Source: Wurfbainia villosa (Eukaryota; Streptophyta; Magnoliopsida; Zingiberales; Zingiberaceae). From it: 64,000 bases of DNA. This document shows, one piece after another, positions 43,925 to 56,095 of the stretch. Position 1 is the first letter of the stretch. Each line of letters opens with the position of its first letter. The translations under genes and the position numbers were made by a program. The DNA lies in contig CM045993.1 of the NCBI GenBank assembly GCA_025175895.1, positions 59,028,621 to 59,092,620 of the forward strand. Reading direction: 5' to 3'. Below the pieces are notes generated by a model. The model saw only the letters and a list, made by a program, of their open reading frames with translations. It made no database searches and was not told the DNA's origin.

Positions 43925-46012
43925 ATGCCAGATAGACGACTTGCGCGTTCTTCTTCCTTTTCGAAAGTCAAAATGCATTCTATCTTTCAACAACTGTTGG
44001 CAGAATACCGCCAAGAATCTCAGCGAAGCAAAGAGCCGACTGGTGTTGCGCTACTTCAACCCCCATTTCATCGCCTTTTGTATCCACCACCCCTACTTTA
44101 ACGTCCACCTCTCCTCCTCTTTCCTCCGCACCTTCATCCTCTGTTGCTTCACCGACGTCCAACATAGTTCTTCCATCATTACCACCCTCTCCTCCTTCCT
44201 CTTTACTATCACCAACAAACCCTAGCTCATCTTCCTCTCCCTCTTAACTTTTGGGTGGTGCTAGGTCGCCCCCTTCTTTGGTAGAGCGACAGGCCGAATT
44301 AAGAGGAGTCGCATGCCCACAGCTGCAAGTGGAGGATATCCCCTCTCTTAATCTTTCTTTTTCCCCTAAACTTCCCCCAACATCAAAATCCATTTTTGCC
44401 ACATCTCCGTGCCTTCATGCATTCCACGCACGTCCCCGTTACCTTCCCCATTCATCCCAATCTCAGGAAGTATTTCTCCCCGGATTAGTGCAAAACATGA
44501 CTCTGATATCCTTCCCCCTACCAGTGAGGAACCCTTAACCATGGTGCCCCCCTCCGCTACCGACCTTCCTCTGACTTCATCTCCTTTTCCTGTACCCGCG
44601 TCACCAGACTTATTGCCTGGTGATTTATCCCCTGAAGACTCCCCTTCACTTGTCAGACAGCAGGTGATTTCTGACATTTTGCAATCACCGTCCACCTCCC
44701 CTTTTTCTTCTCCTGCTTCCTTGAGCCTGCGGGCAACGACTCTGTTCGACACCTCTTTGCTATCTCCCACTGTCTTCAAAACCCCTTCCACTCCCCCGAA
44801 CATTATCCTTCCCCTTTAGGGAGCAGCAGTACAATCTTACCCTCTGCCTCCTTTCAGGCCCATTATGAGTTAACCCCTTCCTCTGGTGGCCTCTATACCC
44901 TCTTTCTCCTCTAACCGAAATGTACAAATACTCAATCTAGAAGAGTTCATCCCGAGGATGGAGAGTCTACGCCACGTTTTAGAACTGGTAAGTTTCTTTA
45001 GTTAATTATGGCTATTTTTTCTTCATAATAACTTCTTTTCTACTGGCTGCTCATAGGCGGTAGTAAACTATCAAGAACTAGAGCGTTCTTTCTCTCAATA
45101 CCAAGTCCAACTTCAGCGCCAAGCCCAACAACAACTGACAGACCCAACTATTATCAAGGATAGGGAGTAACTTCTACTGCAAGAGTTGGCTGGATGCCAA
45201 GACCAACTGCTGAAGCTCATCGCCAAATACGGAAAGATGCCGAAATCATAGCTACTCTGCAGGAGCAACAATAGAAAGATGTCGAATTAATATCCATTCT
45301 TCAAAATGCCCAACAGAAATATGACAATGCCCTAGCTTCCACCGATAGAGAAAGTTCCATATCTCAAGAACTGGTTAACTATCAGAATCAACTGGTTGAA
45401 ATCCAGTGTTAGAGGCAGAAAGATGTTGAAACTATGGTGGCTCTTCAAGCTCGACATCAAAGAGATGCAGACAAAATAGCTGACCTCCATACGCGGCTGT
45501 GCAAGGAGGTACAAGAAAATTCATCCTTAATAACATCTAGGATGCATGCTCACACCCGAATACGCAGGCAAAAAACCTCCCTCCAGCAGCTGAGTAACGA
45601 GATTGTTCACACTAGATCTCATATGGAGACAGTGGAAGGGATTTTTGCCTCCATACGTCAAGACATGATGGAGATGTCAAGGGTTGTGCAACAGAGTCAA
45701 ACCTCCCGATCTGATGATATATCCACCCTGGTCGATGCCATCATTCAAATATCTCACCGGTATTGTCAAATGTATCAATCTCTTCGAGATCATCAAGAGA
45801 ATTGTGCCAGGTTTCATCAAGAGTTGCGCCCAAATGACCCGAACCAACAAGAACACTTACTGTCTTTGATGCGGGCTACATACCAGGATGGATTCAATGA
45901 AGCAGTTCGACAATATACTGATCAAGGGCTACCTCTAGCCAACCAACCTGCACTCTTTCTTCATTGGGAAGTCGGTTTCAGATGCTATCCCCCAGACCAT
46001 TTCAAGTTGTAA
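43925..46012 (+). pseudogene. Antisense gene copy 2 of F
   Basis: ATG at 43925 opens a frame with the MHSIFQQLLAEY motif that soon breaks. A serine/proline-rich segment follows in shifted frames (44251-44819). A GT...AG intron at 44988-45056 precedes AVVNYQELE, matching the exon 3 start of copy 1 (VVNYQ). A coiled-coil region runs to the end with stops before 45434; the final open part (45434-46012) ends YPPDHFKL. The N-terminal domain of copy 1 is missing. The stop lies 227 bases from the end of pol, tail to tail. Shared intron position and C-terminus indicate a paralogous duplication inside F. Function unknown. Confidence 0.65.
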
Positions 46013-46239
46013 CTTTTTATGTCACATTATAACTGTTGCTACTTGGGAACAACTGCCACAACACATTGCTTATCTTTAATATTGCTTTTGACTTTCTTTG
46101 TTCTGTAAGAGAGAGACAATTTTCAATGATACTTGTTTCTCATCCATGCTCATGTTCAATATTATCCACAAAGTAATATGTTGGTGTCACGTATAACTCA
46201 TAAAAAATATACTAGACTTTTCCCTCCCATAGCTTTGTC

Positions 46240-48272
46240 TTACATGGTATGAAAATATTTTAAGTGTACAACATTCCAGGGCTGAAGCAATTCCTTGCCC
46301 TGATCATCTTTTAGATAATAAGCGGACCCAGCCACTCGGCGAGCAATAATGTAAGGTCCTTCCCAGTTTGGGGCTAGCTTTTCCAGGCTTCCTGCAGGAT
46401 TAACCTTGCGTAAGACTAGATCACCTTCCTGAAACCTCCGGGGCACCACTCTTTTGTTAAAAGCTTGTTGTACTCTTTGCTTATAAAATTCTACTCGCCT
46501 TCGTGCTTGTTCCCATTTTTCTTCCAGCAAATCCAGCTTGGTCCCTCTGATAATTTGATTCTATTTCGGCTCATAAACTTCGACTCGGGCACTGCTCAAA
46601 ATGGATTCTACCGGAATAACAACTTCCATTCCATACACCAAACTGAATGGGGTTTCCCCCGTAGCCATTTTAGGAGTAGTTTGGTAAGCCCATAAAATCT
46701 CAGGAAATTCTTCTACCCAACTTCCCTTCTTAGCGCCCAGTTTAGTTTTCAATCCTTGAATGAGAATTCGGTTAGTTACCTCCACCTTCCCATTAGCTTG
46801 AGGGTGAGCCACTGAAGTGAAGGCCTGCTGAATATTGAGACTTTGACACCATTCTCTAATCTGTTTACCCTGAAATTGTCGACCGTTATCGCTGGCCAAC
46901 CTTCGTGGGATTCCATACCTACAAATGATGTTCTTCCATAGAAATTGTATTACTGCACTTTCTGTGATTTTAGCTAGAGGCTCAGCTTCCACCCATTTAG
47001 AAAAATAATCCACCACTACCAAGAGAAACTTTTTCTGTAAAGGTGTTGTAGGCATGGGACCCGCTATGTCCATTCCCTACTGGTCAAAGGGACAGGAAAC
47101 AATGATAGCTTTCATCAACTCGGCTGGTCACTCGAACTGATTATTGTACCTTTGACAAGCTGAACAAGTCTGCACTATACGGGTGACATATTGCTGAAGG
47201 GTGGGCCAAAAATATCCAACTAGCAATACTTTCCTTGCCAAGGCTCTTCCTCCCAAATGATTGCTGCAACAACCCTCATGTACTTCCCTGAGTACCCATT
47301 CAACATCTTCCTTCCCTAGGCATTTCAATAGGGGTCATCCAAAAGACATCTTATATAGGACTCCATCCACGATTGTGAACCGCTTTGCTCTGGCCACCAG
47401 GATAGATGCCGCTCCTCTTTCCTCAACCACCTTCCCTTGCTGTAAATATATCATAATATCAGTTCTCCAATCGAGGGTCTAATCAATTCCTGGTGTCGCC
47501 TCCTCCCCATTATATACTGCCAAGGAATTGGGAACTTCCACGCAAACCACCTCTAGTTGTTTCACCCCTTCCAAGGCACTGGCTAGTTGAGCCAATTCAT
47601 CCACCTTCCGATTATTTTCTCTTGGAATCTACTGCAAAATGACTTCTCTAAAATGAGCTTTTTCTTTTTCAAAAACCATCAAGTTTTTCTGCAATCTTTC
47701 TTCCCGAACCACAAAAGCACCTTGGAGCTGTGATACTGCCTACTGAGAATCTGAATAGATAATGACAAAAGTTGCCCCTATGGCTTTGGCTTTTTGTAAT
47801 CAGGCTAGGATGGCTTCATATTCTGCTTCATTATTTGATGCACGATATCCGAGGCGAATGGCTATACGAGTTTCTTCTCCTTCCGGGGATACCAACAATA
47901 CCCCCACTTCACTGCCTGCAGAGCTAGAAGACCCATTCACAAAGACATTCCACGCCCCCATCCCTTCTTCTTTTTCATCCGAGCTATTTCCTGAACCAGT
48001 AGGTACCTCTGCTAGGAAATCGACTAACACCTGAGCCTTGATGGTGGTTCAGGGATGGTAGCGGATGTCATATTCACTTAGTTCCACAGCCCACCTGGCA
48101 AGGCTCCCTGAAAAATTAGGCTTAGTCACCACCTTACCTAGCTCACTGTGAGTCAAAACATTGATTGGATGGGCTAGGAAATATGGCCTCAATTTGCAGG
48201 CTGTTAGAACTAGGATATATGCCAATTTCTCCAACTCAGTATACCGTGACTCTTCTCCTTTTAAGATATGAC
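46240..48272 (-). pseudogene. pol: F pol, 3' part: RNase H regions and integrase
   Basis: In sense it begins with the first RNase H region (YTELEKLAYILVLTACKLRPYF). The Tat-type second RNase H follows (VFVNGSS; RASNNEAEYEAI), whose first catalytic aspartate is asparagine (47935-47937). Integrase has a zinc region (VHEGCCSNHLGG...CSACQ) and a core with MDIAGP, SDNGRQF and NGKVEVTNR, giving the D-D-E set. The C-terminal region has EGDLVLRK and NWEGPYII, the GPY module. Stops at 48049-48051, 47335-47337 and 47077-47079 fall where arginine, arginine and tryptophan are expected, consistent with CGA to TGA and TGG to TAG. The true pol end is the stop at 46240. Confidence 0.88.
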
Positions 48273-48277
48273 TGGTA

Positions 48278-49336
48278 TGTTGGTATAGGGGCACCAGATA
48301 ATCAAACTTGTATTTTGATTATGGCAAAGACACAAAGTTAAGTTTACATCGTTATCTCATGAGCTAAATCGAGTGTGCAAAAAAGTGCTAAAGCTAGAGT
48401 TGAAGGCTAGCGACACCCGGAGGAAGCCACGGTGGTCGGGCGACACTCGAGTGACTTCGGAGGGAGCCGAAGGAATCGAGTGGAAGGCCGAAAGCGAAAG
48501 CTACAAAGTAAGTATTGAGGTAAGCTCGTGTGAGTGAGAGATGGTAAGGTCGTGTCCTCTGTACGGGGACAATCGTAGGCGGCGATCCGACTAAGACTTC
48601 CTGTGGAAGGTCTAGGTCGAGATCAGATGGTTAGAAATCATCGTATTTATCATTTTTCGTACTAACCTCTTACTGCAAGGAAGTGACCAGGCTGGCAGTC
48701 GACTGCTGGACATTGGGTAGTCGACTGATGGGAGGCATCAGTCGATTGATGGTGATGAATCAACCTTTGCGCTAGGTCAAAATGGATAATGTTTGACGCG
48801 ACCACTTCGCGATAAAATTTTGTACAACTTCGTGATCTATTTCGAAAGGTGAGGAGACATATTCAGAAGCCAAACTCTATAAAAGGAGGGGAGGATTCCA
48901 ACCCAAAAGGATCATCAAGTTTATTCTCAAGTTCTTCTACAACGTCAAAGCTCCAACACTGTCATAACACTGACGCAATGACAAGTTCTGACCTTCTTTG
49001 TCAGCAGCAGCAACAAGTAATATATTTTGGTTATTGTATTCTCTATTTTTATTCGTAACGAGGTGAGGTAGGCTTGTTGCCTCATCCTCGTACTTTCGAT
49101 TTTGTGATCGTTGTCTCCTACCTCCAACGAGGAGGAGATGTTATAGTGTTTTGCCCTGCGTACACAGTCTAGGACCATTAGAGCCTTGGAGTAGCAACTT
49201 CTGGGTTGTGAACCAAGTAAAAATAAGCGTGTCTCTTTATTTTCCGTTGTGCTTACTCATGTATCAAACGAACGAATGAAAAGATTTACGCTCGCTATTC
49301 ACCTTCCCCCCTCTAGCAACGCTTCTCGATCCAACA
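48278..49336 (+). mobile_element. E-like solo LTR in F pol (first)
   Basis: Perfect target duplication tggta (48273-48277 and 49337-49341). It is homologous to the E LTR throughout, with AGTCGACTG sites at about 48701-48745 and a TATA-like box near 48880. It keeps the palindromes that its neighbour at 49837 has lost. Confidence 0.92.
49185..49217 (+). other. Loop E-like stem-loop, first E-like solo LTR
   Basis: Outer stem CTTGG/CCAAG and inner stem GCAAC/GTTGT flank AGTA/GAA. The inner stem differs from that of E yet still pairs. Confidence 0.7.
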
Positions 49337-49341
49337 TGGTA

Positions 49342-49831
49342 TAATAGATGGGCTACTGCTGAGAACCTTCTTGCTTCAACAATATTGAACTGATGGCTCC
49401 CTCTGAAATGGCTAAATACATCTACAATGACTCTCCTGAGACTGATTTGGCTAGCAGAGGTAGTTCCGCTAAATACTTCTTTAATTATTGGAAGGCTTGT
49501 TCATACTGATTGTCCCATTGGAATTTAGCGGCCTTGCATAAAATCCGAAAGAAAGGTAGCCCCTTGTCTGTCGATCTGGCTATAAATCGAGAAAAGGAAA
49601 CTATTCTTATTGCTAACTTTTGAGTCTTCCGCAAATTAGTAGGTGACTTCATGCTGCATAATGCTTGTACTTTCTCGGGATTGGCTTGCAGTCCCTTCTT
49701 TGTTACAATATACCCCAAAAATTTCCCACTCCTTACCCCGAATAGACACTTCTTGGGATTCAGCTTCATGTTGTACTGTCTCAGAGTGGCAAAAGTCTCT
49801 CCCAGATCTGTAACTAGATCCCGAGTGGTTT
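49342..49831 (-). pseudogene. pol: F pol: C-terminal reverse transcriptase segment
   Basis: Lies between the two solo LTRs. It encodes MKLNPKKCLFGV, FLGYIVTKKGLQANPEKV and the connection region up to FQWDNQYEQAF, typical of gypsy reverse transcriptase after the YVDD palm. It joins in order with the flanking pol pieces when the solo LTRs are removed. Stops occur toward its end. Confidence 0.87.
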
Positions 49832-49836
49832 TTTAC

Positions 49837-50914
49837 TGTTGGTGCAGGGGCACTATATAATCGAACCTATGTTTTGATTATGGCAAAGACACAAAGTTAA
49901 GTTTACATCGTTATCTCACGAGCTAAATCGAGTGTGCAGAAAAGTACTAAAGCTGGAGCTGAAGGCTAGTGACACCCAGAGGAAGCCACGGTGGTCGGGC
50001 GACACTCGAGTGACTTCGGAGGGATCTGAAGGAATCGAGTGGAAGGTCGGAAGCGAGAGCTACAAGGTAAGTATCGAGGAAAGCTCGTGTGAGTGAGAGA
50101 TTGTAAGGTCGTGTCCTCTTTACGGGGATGACCGTAGGCGGCGATCCGACTAAGACTTCTTGTGGAAGGTCTAGGTCGAGATCGGATGGTTAGAAACCAT
50201 CGTATTTATTATTTTTCGAGCTAACCTCTTACTGTAGGGAAGTGGCGGTGTGATCATGTTGGACATTAGGCCGATCGGTGATGCTCATCGATCGGTGATG
50301 GGAGGCATCAGTAGACTGATGGCGACGAATCAACCTTTACGCTAGGTCAAAATGGATAACATTTGACGTGGCCACTTCGCGATAAAATTTGGACAACTTC
50401 ATGATCTGTTCCAAAAAAAAATGAGACAAATTCAGAGGCCAAAATGTATAAAAGGAGGGGAGGATTCCAACTCCAAATATCATCAAGTTTATTCATCAAG
50501 TGCTCCTACAACGCCAATGCTCCAACACCGTCATAACGCCGACGCGACAACAAGCTCAGATCTTCTTCGTCGGCAGCAACATCTAGTAAAATATTTTAAT
50601 ATTGTATTCGTTGTTTTTATTCATAACAAGGTGAGGTAGGCTTGTTGCCACATCCTCGTACTTCCGGATTTTGTGATCATTGTCTCCTACCTCCAATGAG
50701 GAGGAGACGTTATTGTGCTTTGCCCTCCGTATGTGGTTTAGGACTGATAGGGCCTTGGAGTAGCAACCGCTGGGTTGTGAACCAAGTAAAATAAACGTGT
50801 CACTTTATTTTATGTTGTGCTTACTCGTTTACTTGTGTCTCAACGAACGAATTCGAACAAAAGATTTACGATCGCTATTCACCCCCCCCTCTAGCGACGC
50901 TTCTCGATCCAACA
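49837..50914 (+). mobile_element. E-like solo LTR in F pol (second)
   Basis: Perfect target duplication tttac (49832-49836 and 50915-50919). It matches 48278-49336 closely, except that 50230-50310 has CGATCGGTGATG-type sequence in place of AGTCGACTG sites. Confidence 0.92.
50754..50786 (+). other. Loop E-like stem-loop, second E-like solo LTR
   Basis: The inner stem is extended to GCAACC/GGTTGT by a C-G pair where the first solo LTR has an unpaired position. AGTA/GAA is intact. Confidence 0.7.
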
Positions 50915-50919
50915 TTTAC

Positions 50920-52214
50920 TTGACGAGGATGTCATCAACATAGGCTTTCACATTCTTGCCTTTTTGTTCTGCAAAAATTTTATCCATGAGTCATTGATAA
51001 GTAGCTCCCGCATTCTTCAGACTGAACGACATCATTACATAGGCATACAACCCTCCTGTCATCACAAAACTGACATGCTTCTGGTCGTCTTTCGCTAGCG
51101 GTATCTGGTGATACCCCTGGTAAGCATCCATGAGAGATACAACTTCATACCCCACGGTAGAGTCAACAAACTGATCATATGAGGCAAGGGATAGCAGTCT
51201 TTAGGGCATACTTTATTCAAATCACGAAAGTCGATACACATTCTCCACTCCCTAGAGGGCTTGGGGACCAGGACTACATTAGACACCCATTTAGGAAATT
51301 GAATTTCTTTAACATGACCTACTTATAACAATTTATCTACTTCTTCATCTATAACTTTATCTTTCTCAGGCCCGAAGTGGCGCCGCTTCTGCTGGACGGG
51401 TCGGACTCCCCGAGTGATGTTGAGGTGGTGTTCAGCAATGCGGGGATCTATTCCCGTCAGGTCATGCACATCCTGGGCAAAAATATCTTCACTCTTCTTC
51501 AAGCAGGCCACCAATTCCTCCTTTGTCTCTAGCTGCTGAGCCACCCGAGTGACTTTGCCCGGGGCTATTTCTACAGACTCCCCTTCTTCTATCTTTTCAA
51601 TTTTGGGAGGTGACTCTTCCAGCACGCATACATCAGAAATAATAGCGGCTTTCCCCTTAGGATCGCCAACTCTGGCTTTCTTCTGGTTATCCCTGACCAT
51701 TTGCACATAACAACTATGGGCAGCTTTTTGTTCTCCCTTTGCCTCCCCGATCAACTTTCCGATTGGAAACTTCACCTTCTGATGATAGGGGGAAGCCACC
51801 GCCTGGAAAATAGATAGAAAAGGATGACCCAAAATTGCATTATAAGTGGATAGAGCATCCACTATAAGAAAAGGAATGATATTGGTTTTTTTATTGGGTT
51901 TGGTGCCCCGAGTGAGAGGCAAAGAAATTTATCCTAGGATGCACCATGTGTCCTGCGAATCCGAATAGAGGAGTAGCCATGTCCTCTAATTGCACATTTC
52001 CTAGCTGCATCTGTCCATATGCCTCCTGGAAGAGGATATTAATTGAACTTCCCGAGTTAACCAGGACTCGGACTACCTCATAATTGGCAAGAGAAATCTG
52101 GATTACCAGGGCATCCGTGTGAGGTAGCAGGACACCATGCAGGTCCTCCCGCCCAAAAGACATTGGTGGCATGTTCTGGATAGCTTGTTCTGTTCCAATG
52201 GCTACGCTTTCCAT
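50920..52214 (-). pseudogene. pol: F pol: protease and N-terminal reverse transcriptase
   Basis: In sense it starts with the protease segment VLVNSGSSINILF, where the catalytic aspartate is asparagine (52056-52058). A linker follows with DIFAQDVHDLTGIDP, then RT entry motifs HHLNITRGVRPVQQKRRHF and VPKPSREWRMCIDFRDLNKVCPKDCYPLP, ending in YVDDILVK with the active site at 50931-50942. Frame changes lie near 51300 and 51890. The protease and RT types are gypsy, Tat-like. Confidence 0.88.
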
Positions 52215-52493
52215 AAGACGGGCATAGGACTTCCGAGCCCTATTGGAGTCTCCATCAGTAGGTCCTCCTACAATAACATGAATAACTCCTCGAGTGGGGG
52301 TGTCACTCGGGGCAACTGAAGGGCTCTCGCTTGCAGATCTGCCTTATGAAGTGCCTTTCAGAGCAAGTATTTGCTGGCTCAGCAAGAGATGAGTCTAAGG
52401 TCCTCCGTGGTAGGGTCATGAGCGAGCTACATCAAGTTGGCAGCCTCTTTTTGACGGTTCTCTAGTCTGAGGCCACAATTGTGGATAAGCGGC

Positions 52494-53738
52494 TCATATG
52501 CGCTCCAACTCCTCCTGCAACTTGTAATGGCGACCACTGGTATGGCCATACTCCATATGATAATGACAGAAAAAAGGGGTGGGGGACTCCTCGGTATCCC
52601 ATTGGATGCTGAAGCACGCCCTACTGATCATATACCTCCATTTCCCTCTCCTTCCATGTTCGTGGAGAAGGAATGGCCTCGGCAGCCATGATATGTAAGA
52701 GTGGGGTAGGACGAACCCCAGGCAGTAGCAACTAGGCCTAGGTGCTTCGGGGATGAAAGGTCTAATGTACTCTCTTCGGGGAGGGGCTCGGGGGACTACG
52801 AGACGATTTCTTTTGGCTGGGGCTGCTGTAAGTGCCTGCTCACCCCGCCTAACCCTCAACCCTTCTTCTTCATTTATGTACTTCTCAGCGCGGCTTAGCA
52901 ATTCTTCATAGCTGGCCGCCGACTTTCTCAGCAAGGAGCTGATGAAAGGTCCCTCTCTTAACTCATGAGGGATGGCCACCCTCAGAGTATCTGACTTTGT
53001 TGAAGGGATGTCCCTAGCAGTGGAAGTAACCCGATGAAGATAACTCTTGAGAGATTTTGAGGGTTCTTGCTTAATGTGCAGTAGGATGGAAGCATCATAT
53101 TTGTAAGTTTTATAGCTAGCGAACTCTTGTTGGAAGACTCCCTAAAAATCGGAGAAGCAAGTGATAGATCCAGGAGGCAGGGCGCTAAACCACTTCTGTA
53201 CAGAGTCGGTTAAGGTGGTGCGAAAAACACGACACTTAAGGGCATCAGTGTAACAATGAAGGGAAGCGACTCCTACAAATTGCGACAAATATTCTTCCGG
53301 ATTGGTTGTACCATCATACTTACCCACCTAGGGATTTCTGAAATATGAAGGTGGCAACTCAGAAAGAATGTCGATGGTAAATGGATTGGGCTTATAAATT
53401 TTTTAAGCCCCCATGGACTGACATTCTCCTTGGTCTTCTCGCCTGGTTTGTGTTATTGGTATGGTATTTTGGTATATCCTCCCCACTGACCCATCACCAG
53501 TTATTACTTCAGCATGTGGCGCTGCCATCGGTCGAATGGGAGGAGGCCTATCAGGCAGTTGTTCTATGGGAGAAGGTTCGTCAGAATGGGGATGAAGATA
53601 TCCCATCCTCCTTCTTTCCTTAGCCAAGGCTTCAGCTACAGTGGTGTCCACCATAGCCCTCAGCTGCAATGGCAATAATGTAATGGGGTTCTCTTCAACA
53701 GAAGAGGCTGTTGGATGGTGTATCTCCTTTGGCTGCAT
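52494..53738 (-). pseudogene. gag: F gag
   Basis: ATG at 53736-53738, 42 bases inside the 5' LTR. The N-terminal part is proline rich. The capsid region (53142-53327) has KYDGTTNPEEYLSQF and QKWFSALPPGSI, the usual gypsy retrotransposon gag pattern. A C-terminal part (52494-52979) has basic RRGE and RAPPRREY segments and a cysteine/histidine site CHYHMEYGHTSGRHYKLQEE typical of Tat gag. Stops and frame changes separate these. The 52215-52493 gap before protease holds no clear motif. Confidence 0.85.
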
Positions 53739-53761
53739 CTCAACATCTTGCTCAGTGATGT

Positions 53762-53780
53762 TCCCACAGACAGCGCCAAC
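53762..53780 (-). promoter_or_regulatory. Primer-binding site of F
   Basis: The minus strand reads GTTGGCGCTGTCTGTGGGA directly after the 5' LTR, the form common in Tat-lineage gypsy elements (one base off TGGCGCCGTCTGTGGG). Confidence 0.85.
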
Positions 53781-54984
53781 TGATGCGGACGTATGCGGAT
53801 TTTCTTGCTTCCTTTTGATTCAGAAGGACGTCCGGGAAGCTTAGGGTTCTCTCCGACCGCAACAGTAATAGAATACAAGTAGACGATATGAAAAACAACA
53901 GTAGAGGCCAAAGACACAAAGTTTTATGTGGTTCGGAATTCCAATTCCTACTCCACGGGATGAGCTCTATCACGAGCTACGGTGCCAATGCACTTTAACT
54001 ATGAAACTTCTCCTTCTTGGAAAACAGTTCCAGAGGTGGAGAGAAACCTCTTACAATGTGTATAGTCTGCAAAATGTAAATCGAGGTCCACTCTCTTCGG
54101 GCTTCTCCTCTTTTCAGGTTTGTCTTCTTCCTCTTTTCTTCTCTGGTGATGTTCCCCTCCTTTCAGGTATGGTGGTCATGAGAAATTGGAATCCTCCCCT
54201 CTTTCCTTCTTCCTCCGCCTTTTATCCTCCTCCCCCTTTCCTTCCAGCTATCACACAACAAACCATTTCCATCACCGTCCATGTGGCAACCTCCTTTTCC
54301 TAGAGAATCATTCTGTTAGAGAGATGAGGAGTGAAGGCTCCTCCGAATATTAGGTGGGGTCCCTAGTTTGTTATATAATAAACCCCCATCCATGGACACT
54401 TCAGGAAACAACCTACCCCTCTTATTCACCCTTTCTTCCTTCGTTAAGTAAACAATTGTCTCAGCTTCCCTCTCTACAGGATCTTCTTATTTTATTGCCC
54501 CTGAGGCATATCTTACTTATTAACATCTAGGTTTAGCCTAGCTCTTAAACTCAACACCTCGGACCTTTCAAAATAACCCAAGTCGACTCCCAGACTCACT
54601 TACTGAACCACCTTCCAGACTCACTTGCCGAGCCCACTCCCAGACTCACTTGCCAAGCCCACTCCTAGGCTCACTTGCCGAACCAACTCCCAGACTCACT
54701 TGCCGAGCCAACTCCTAGACTCACTTGCCGAGCCACCTTCCAGACTCACTTGTTGAGCCAACTCCTAGACTCACTTACCGAGCCAACTCCCAGACTTACT
54801 TGCTTAGCCAACTCCCAGACTCACTTGCCGAGCCAACTCCCAAACTCACTTGCCGAACCGCTCATCTGATCTCTCTTTAACCCTAGAGCTTGTCTCCCCT
54901 TTCCCATCAAGTCTCCCGCTTCAGTCGATGTTCCACACAAGGCCTTTCTCGTCCTAATCCCTAAATTAAGTAGCAGTAGTATCA
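53781..54984 (-). repeat. 5' LTR of F, with 11-unit minisatellite
   Basis: Matches 35236-36537. The AGACTCACTT minisatellite has 11 units (about 54592-54860). The loop E-like element is at 53928-53956 and a CTCCACC/GAAGGAG stem-loop at about 54007-54050. Confidence 0.92.
53928..53956 (-). other. Loop E-like stem-loop, F 5' LTR (gypsy)
   Basis: Outer stem GTGG/CCAC and inner stem GGAATT/AATTCC are perfect around AGTA/GAA. This shows the motif in a gypsy element with a different stem sequence from the copia copies. Confidence 0.7.
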
Positions 54985-54989
54985 CTAGG

Positions 54990-55552
54990 TATTAACCCTA
55001 AGAAGGGTAGACATATGCCTAGGAAGAACAATGCCCAAAGAACAAATGGAAATTCAAAATTTAAGGAACAAATGGTAGAAAATCAAGCTTTGGGATCAAA
55101 GCTTGAGAAATTGGAGAAGGCCCTTATAAAAATGCAAAATTCAATTATATGATCTAATGGGAAAGGTTTAGGTGTTAGGAGGCAAGAGCCATCTAAGGAT
55201 AAGAAAGGTTTGGGTCACAAACCTAAATCCAAGAAGATAATGTCATCCTATCATAATGTTACATTTGACTATGGAACTAAACTTAGGTCTTACTAGGGAA
55301 GTCATCCCTAAGGAAAACTATGGTAAGTTCCTAGTGGCTAAGGTTTCAAAGAGACCTAGGAAAGCTACTAAGAAGGTTAAAAGGGGAGTTACCCCTAGAG
55401 TTAATCTTGGCAAGACCCAAATAACCAAGGCTTCCAAGCCTAAGAGGGTCATTAGGAAGGTAGTAAGGAAGGCTATCCCTAGTGAGTACCTTGTGAACTC
55501 AATGAGCTCAAATAGATTTTGGATTCCTAGGAGCGTGATTTCATCACGCTAG
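54990..55552 (+). pseudogene. gag: Gag of D, piece 4 of 4 (C-terminus)
   Basis: Continues after removal of F and one ctagg. It encodes INPKKGRHMPRKNN, a coiled-coil stretch and the basic tail ending NRFWIPRSVISSR, matching the end of B1 gag. At least two stops (near 55157 and 55291) and a frame change are present. The four D pieces total about 1738 bases, against 1668 for B1 gag. Confidence 0.85.
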
Positions 55553-56095
55553 ATGGGTTAGGGTGTGTCAACCATAAGTGGATGGATAGTTAACCTAACC
55601 ATGGTAGAATTGACACTTTAGGACATTTTTCAAGGTTATGTGGTACCTTAAAAATAAGGTGAGATTTTATCCTAAAGGAATTTAGGATGTGTCAATAGAA
55701 TTTATAAAGTTTGAAAAATCAATCAAAATTGGCACAATTAGATTTAGAGGTCATGTTGTGTCATTTTGGGTTTTTAGCACACTTAGGAGTTTGAATTATT
55801 ATGGCAAAATGGACATAATTCTAGAAAATGGCAAATTTACTTTAAAACTTAGGTATTCTATACCTTTTTATTTTATATTTTTGTCATGCTTTGGTTGTCA
55901 TATGCCATGTCATGACATCATATTTCATTTAATCATATAAAATATCATGATAATGTTTAGTTAAATGTCATGCTTTTGCTTTGGTTATCTTTATGCCATG
56001 ACATTATGGTTATTGGAAAATGCTTTAAATTATGCTATCATTTACGCCATGATCATCATTCATGCATTTAGGTTAATAAAATTGAATTAAGGACA
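55553..56095 (+). other. Non-coding 3' region of D
   Basis: Matches, on the opposite strand, the region just after gag in B1, B2 and G, including CATGACAT-type repeats (55885-56060). No gene. It is cut at 56100 by G; 56096-56100 (atgaa) should be G's target. Confidence 0.7.

Larger units (their letters stand above)
35236..54984 (-). mobile_element. Element F: Ty3/gypsy, Tat lineage, 19.7 kb
   Basis: TG...CA ends and a perfect target duplication ctagg (35231-35235 and 54985-54989). In sense it has a 5' LTR (54984-53781), a primer site, gag, protease, RT, an archaeal-type second RNase H, integrase with a GPY region, then a 9.7 kb downstream region carrying plus-strand (antisense) spliced genes and tandem repeats, a polypurine tract and a 3' LTR. 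Gypsy domain order, the second RNase H and antisense genes downstream of pol are hallmarks of Tat elements (Grande, RIRE2 and relatives). Two E-like solo LTRs interrupt RT and RNase H. Pol is inactivated by stops and loss of catalytic residues. Confidence 0.93.
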
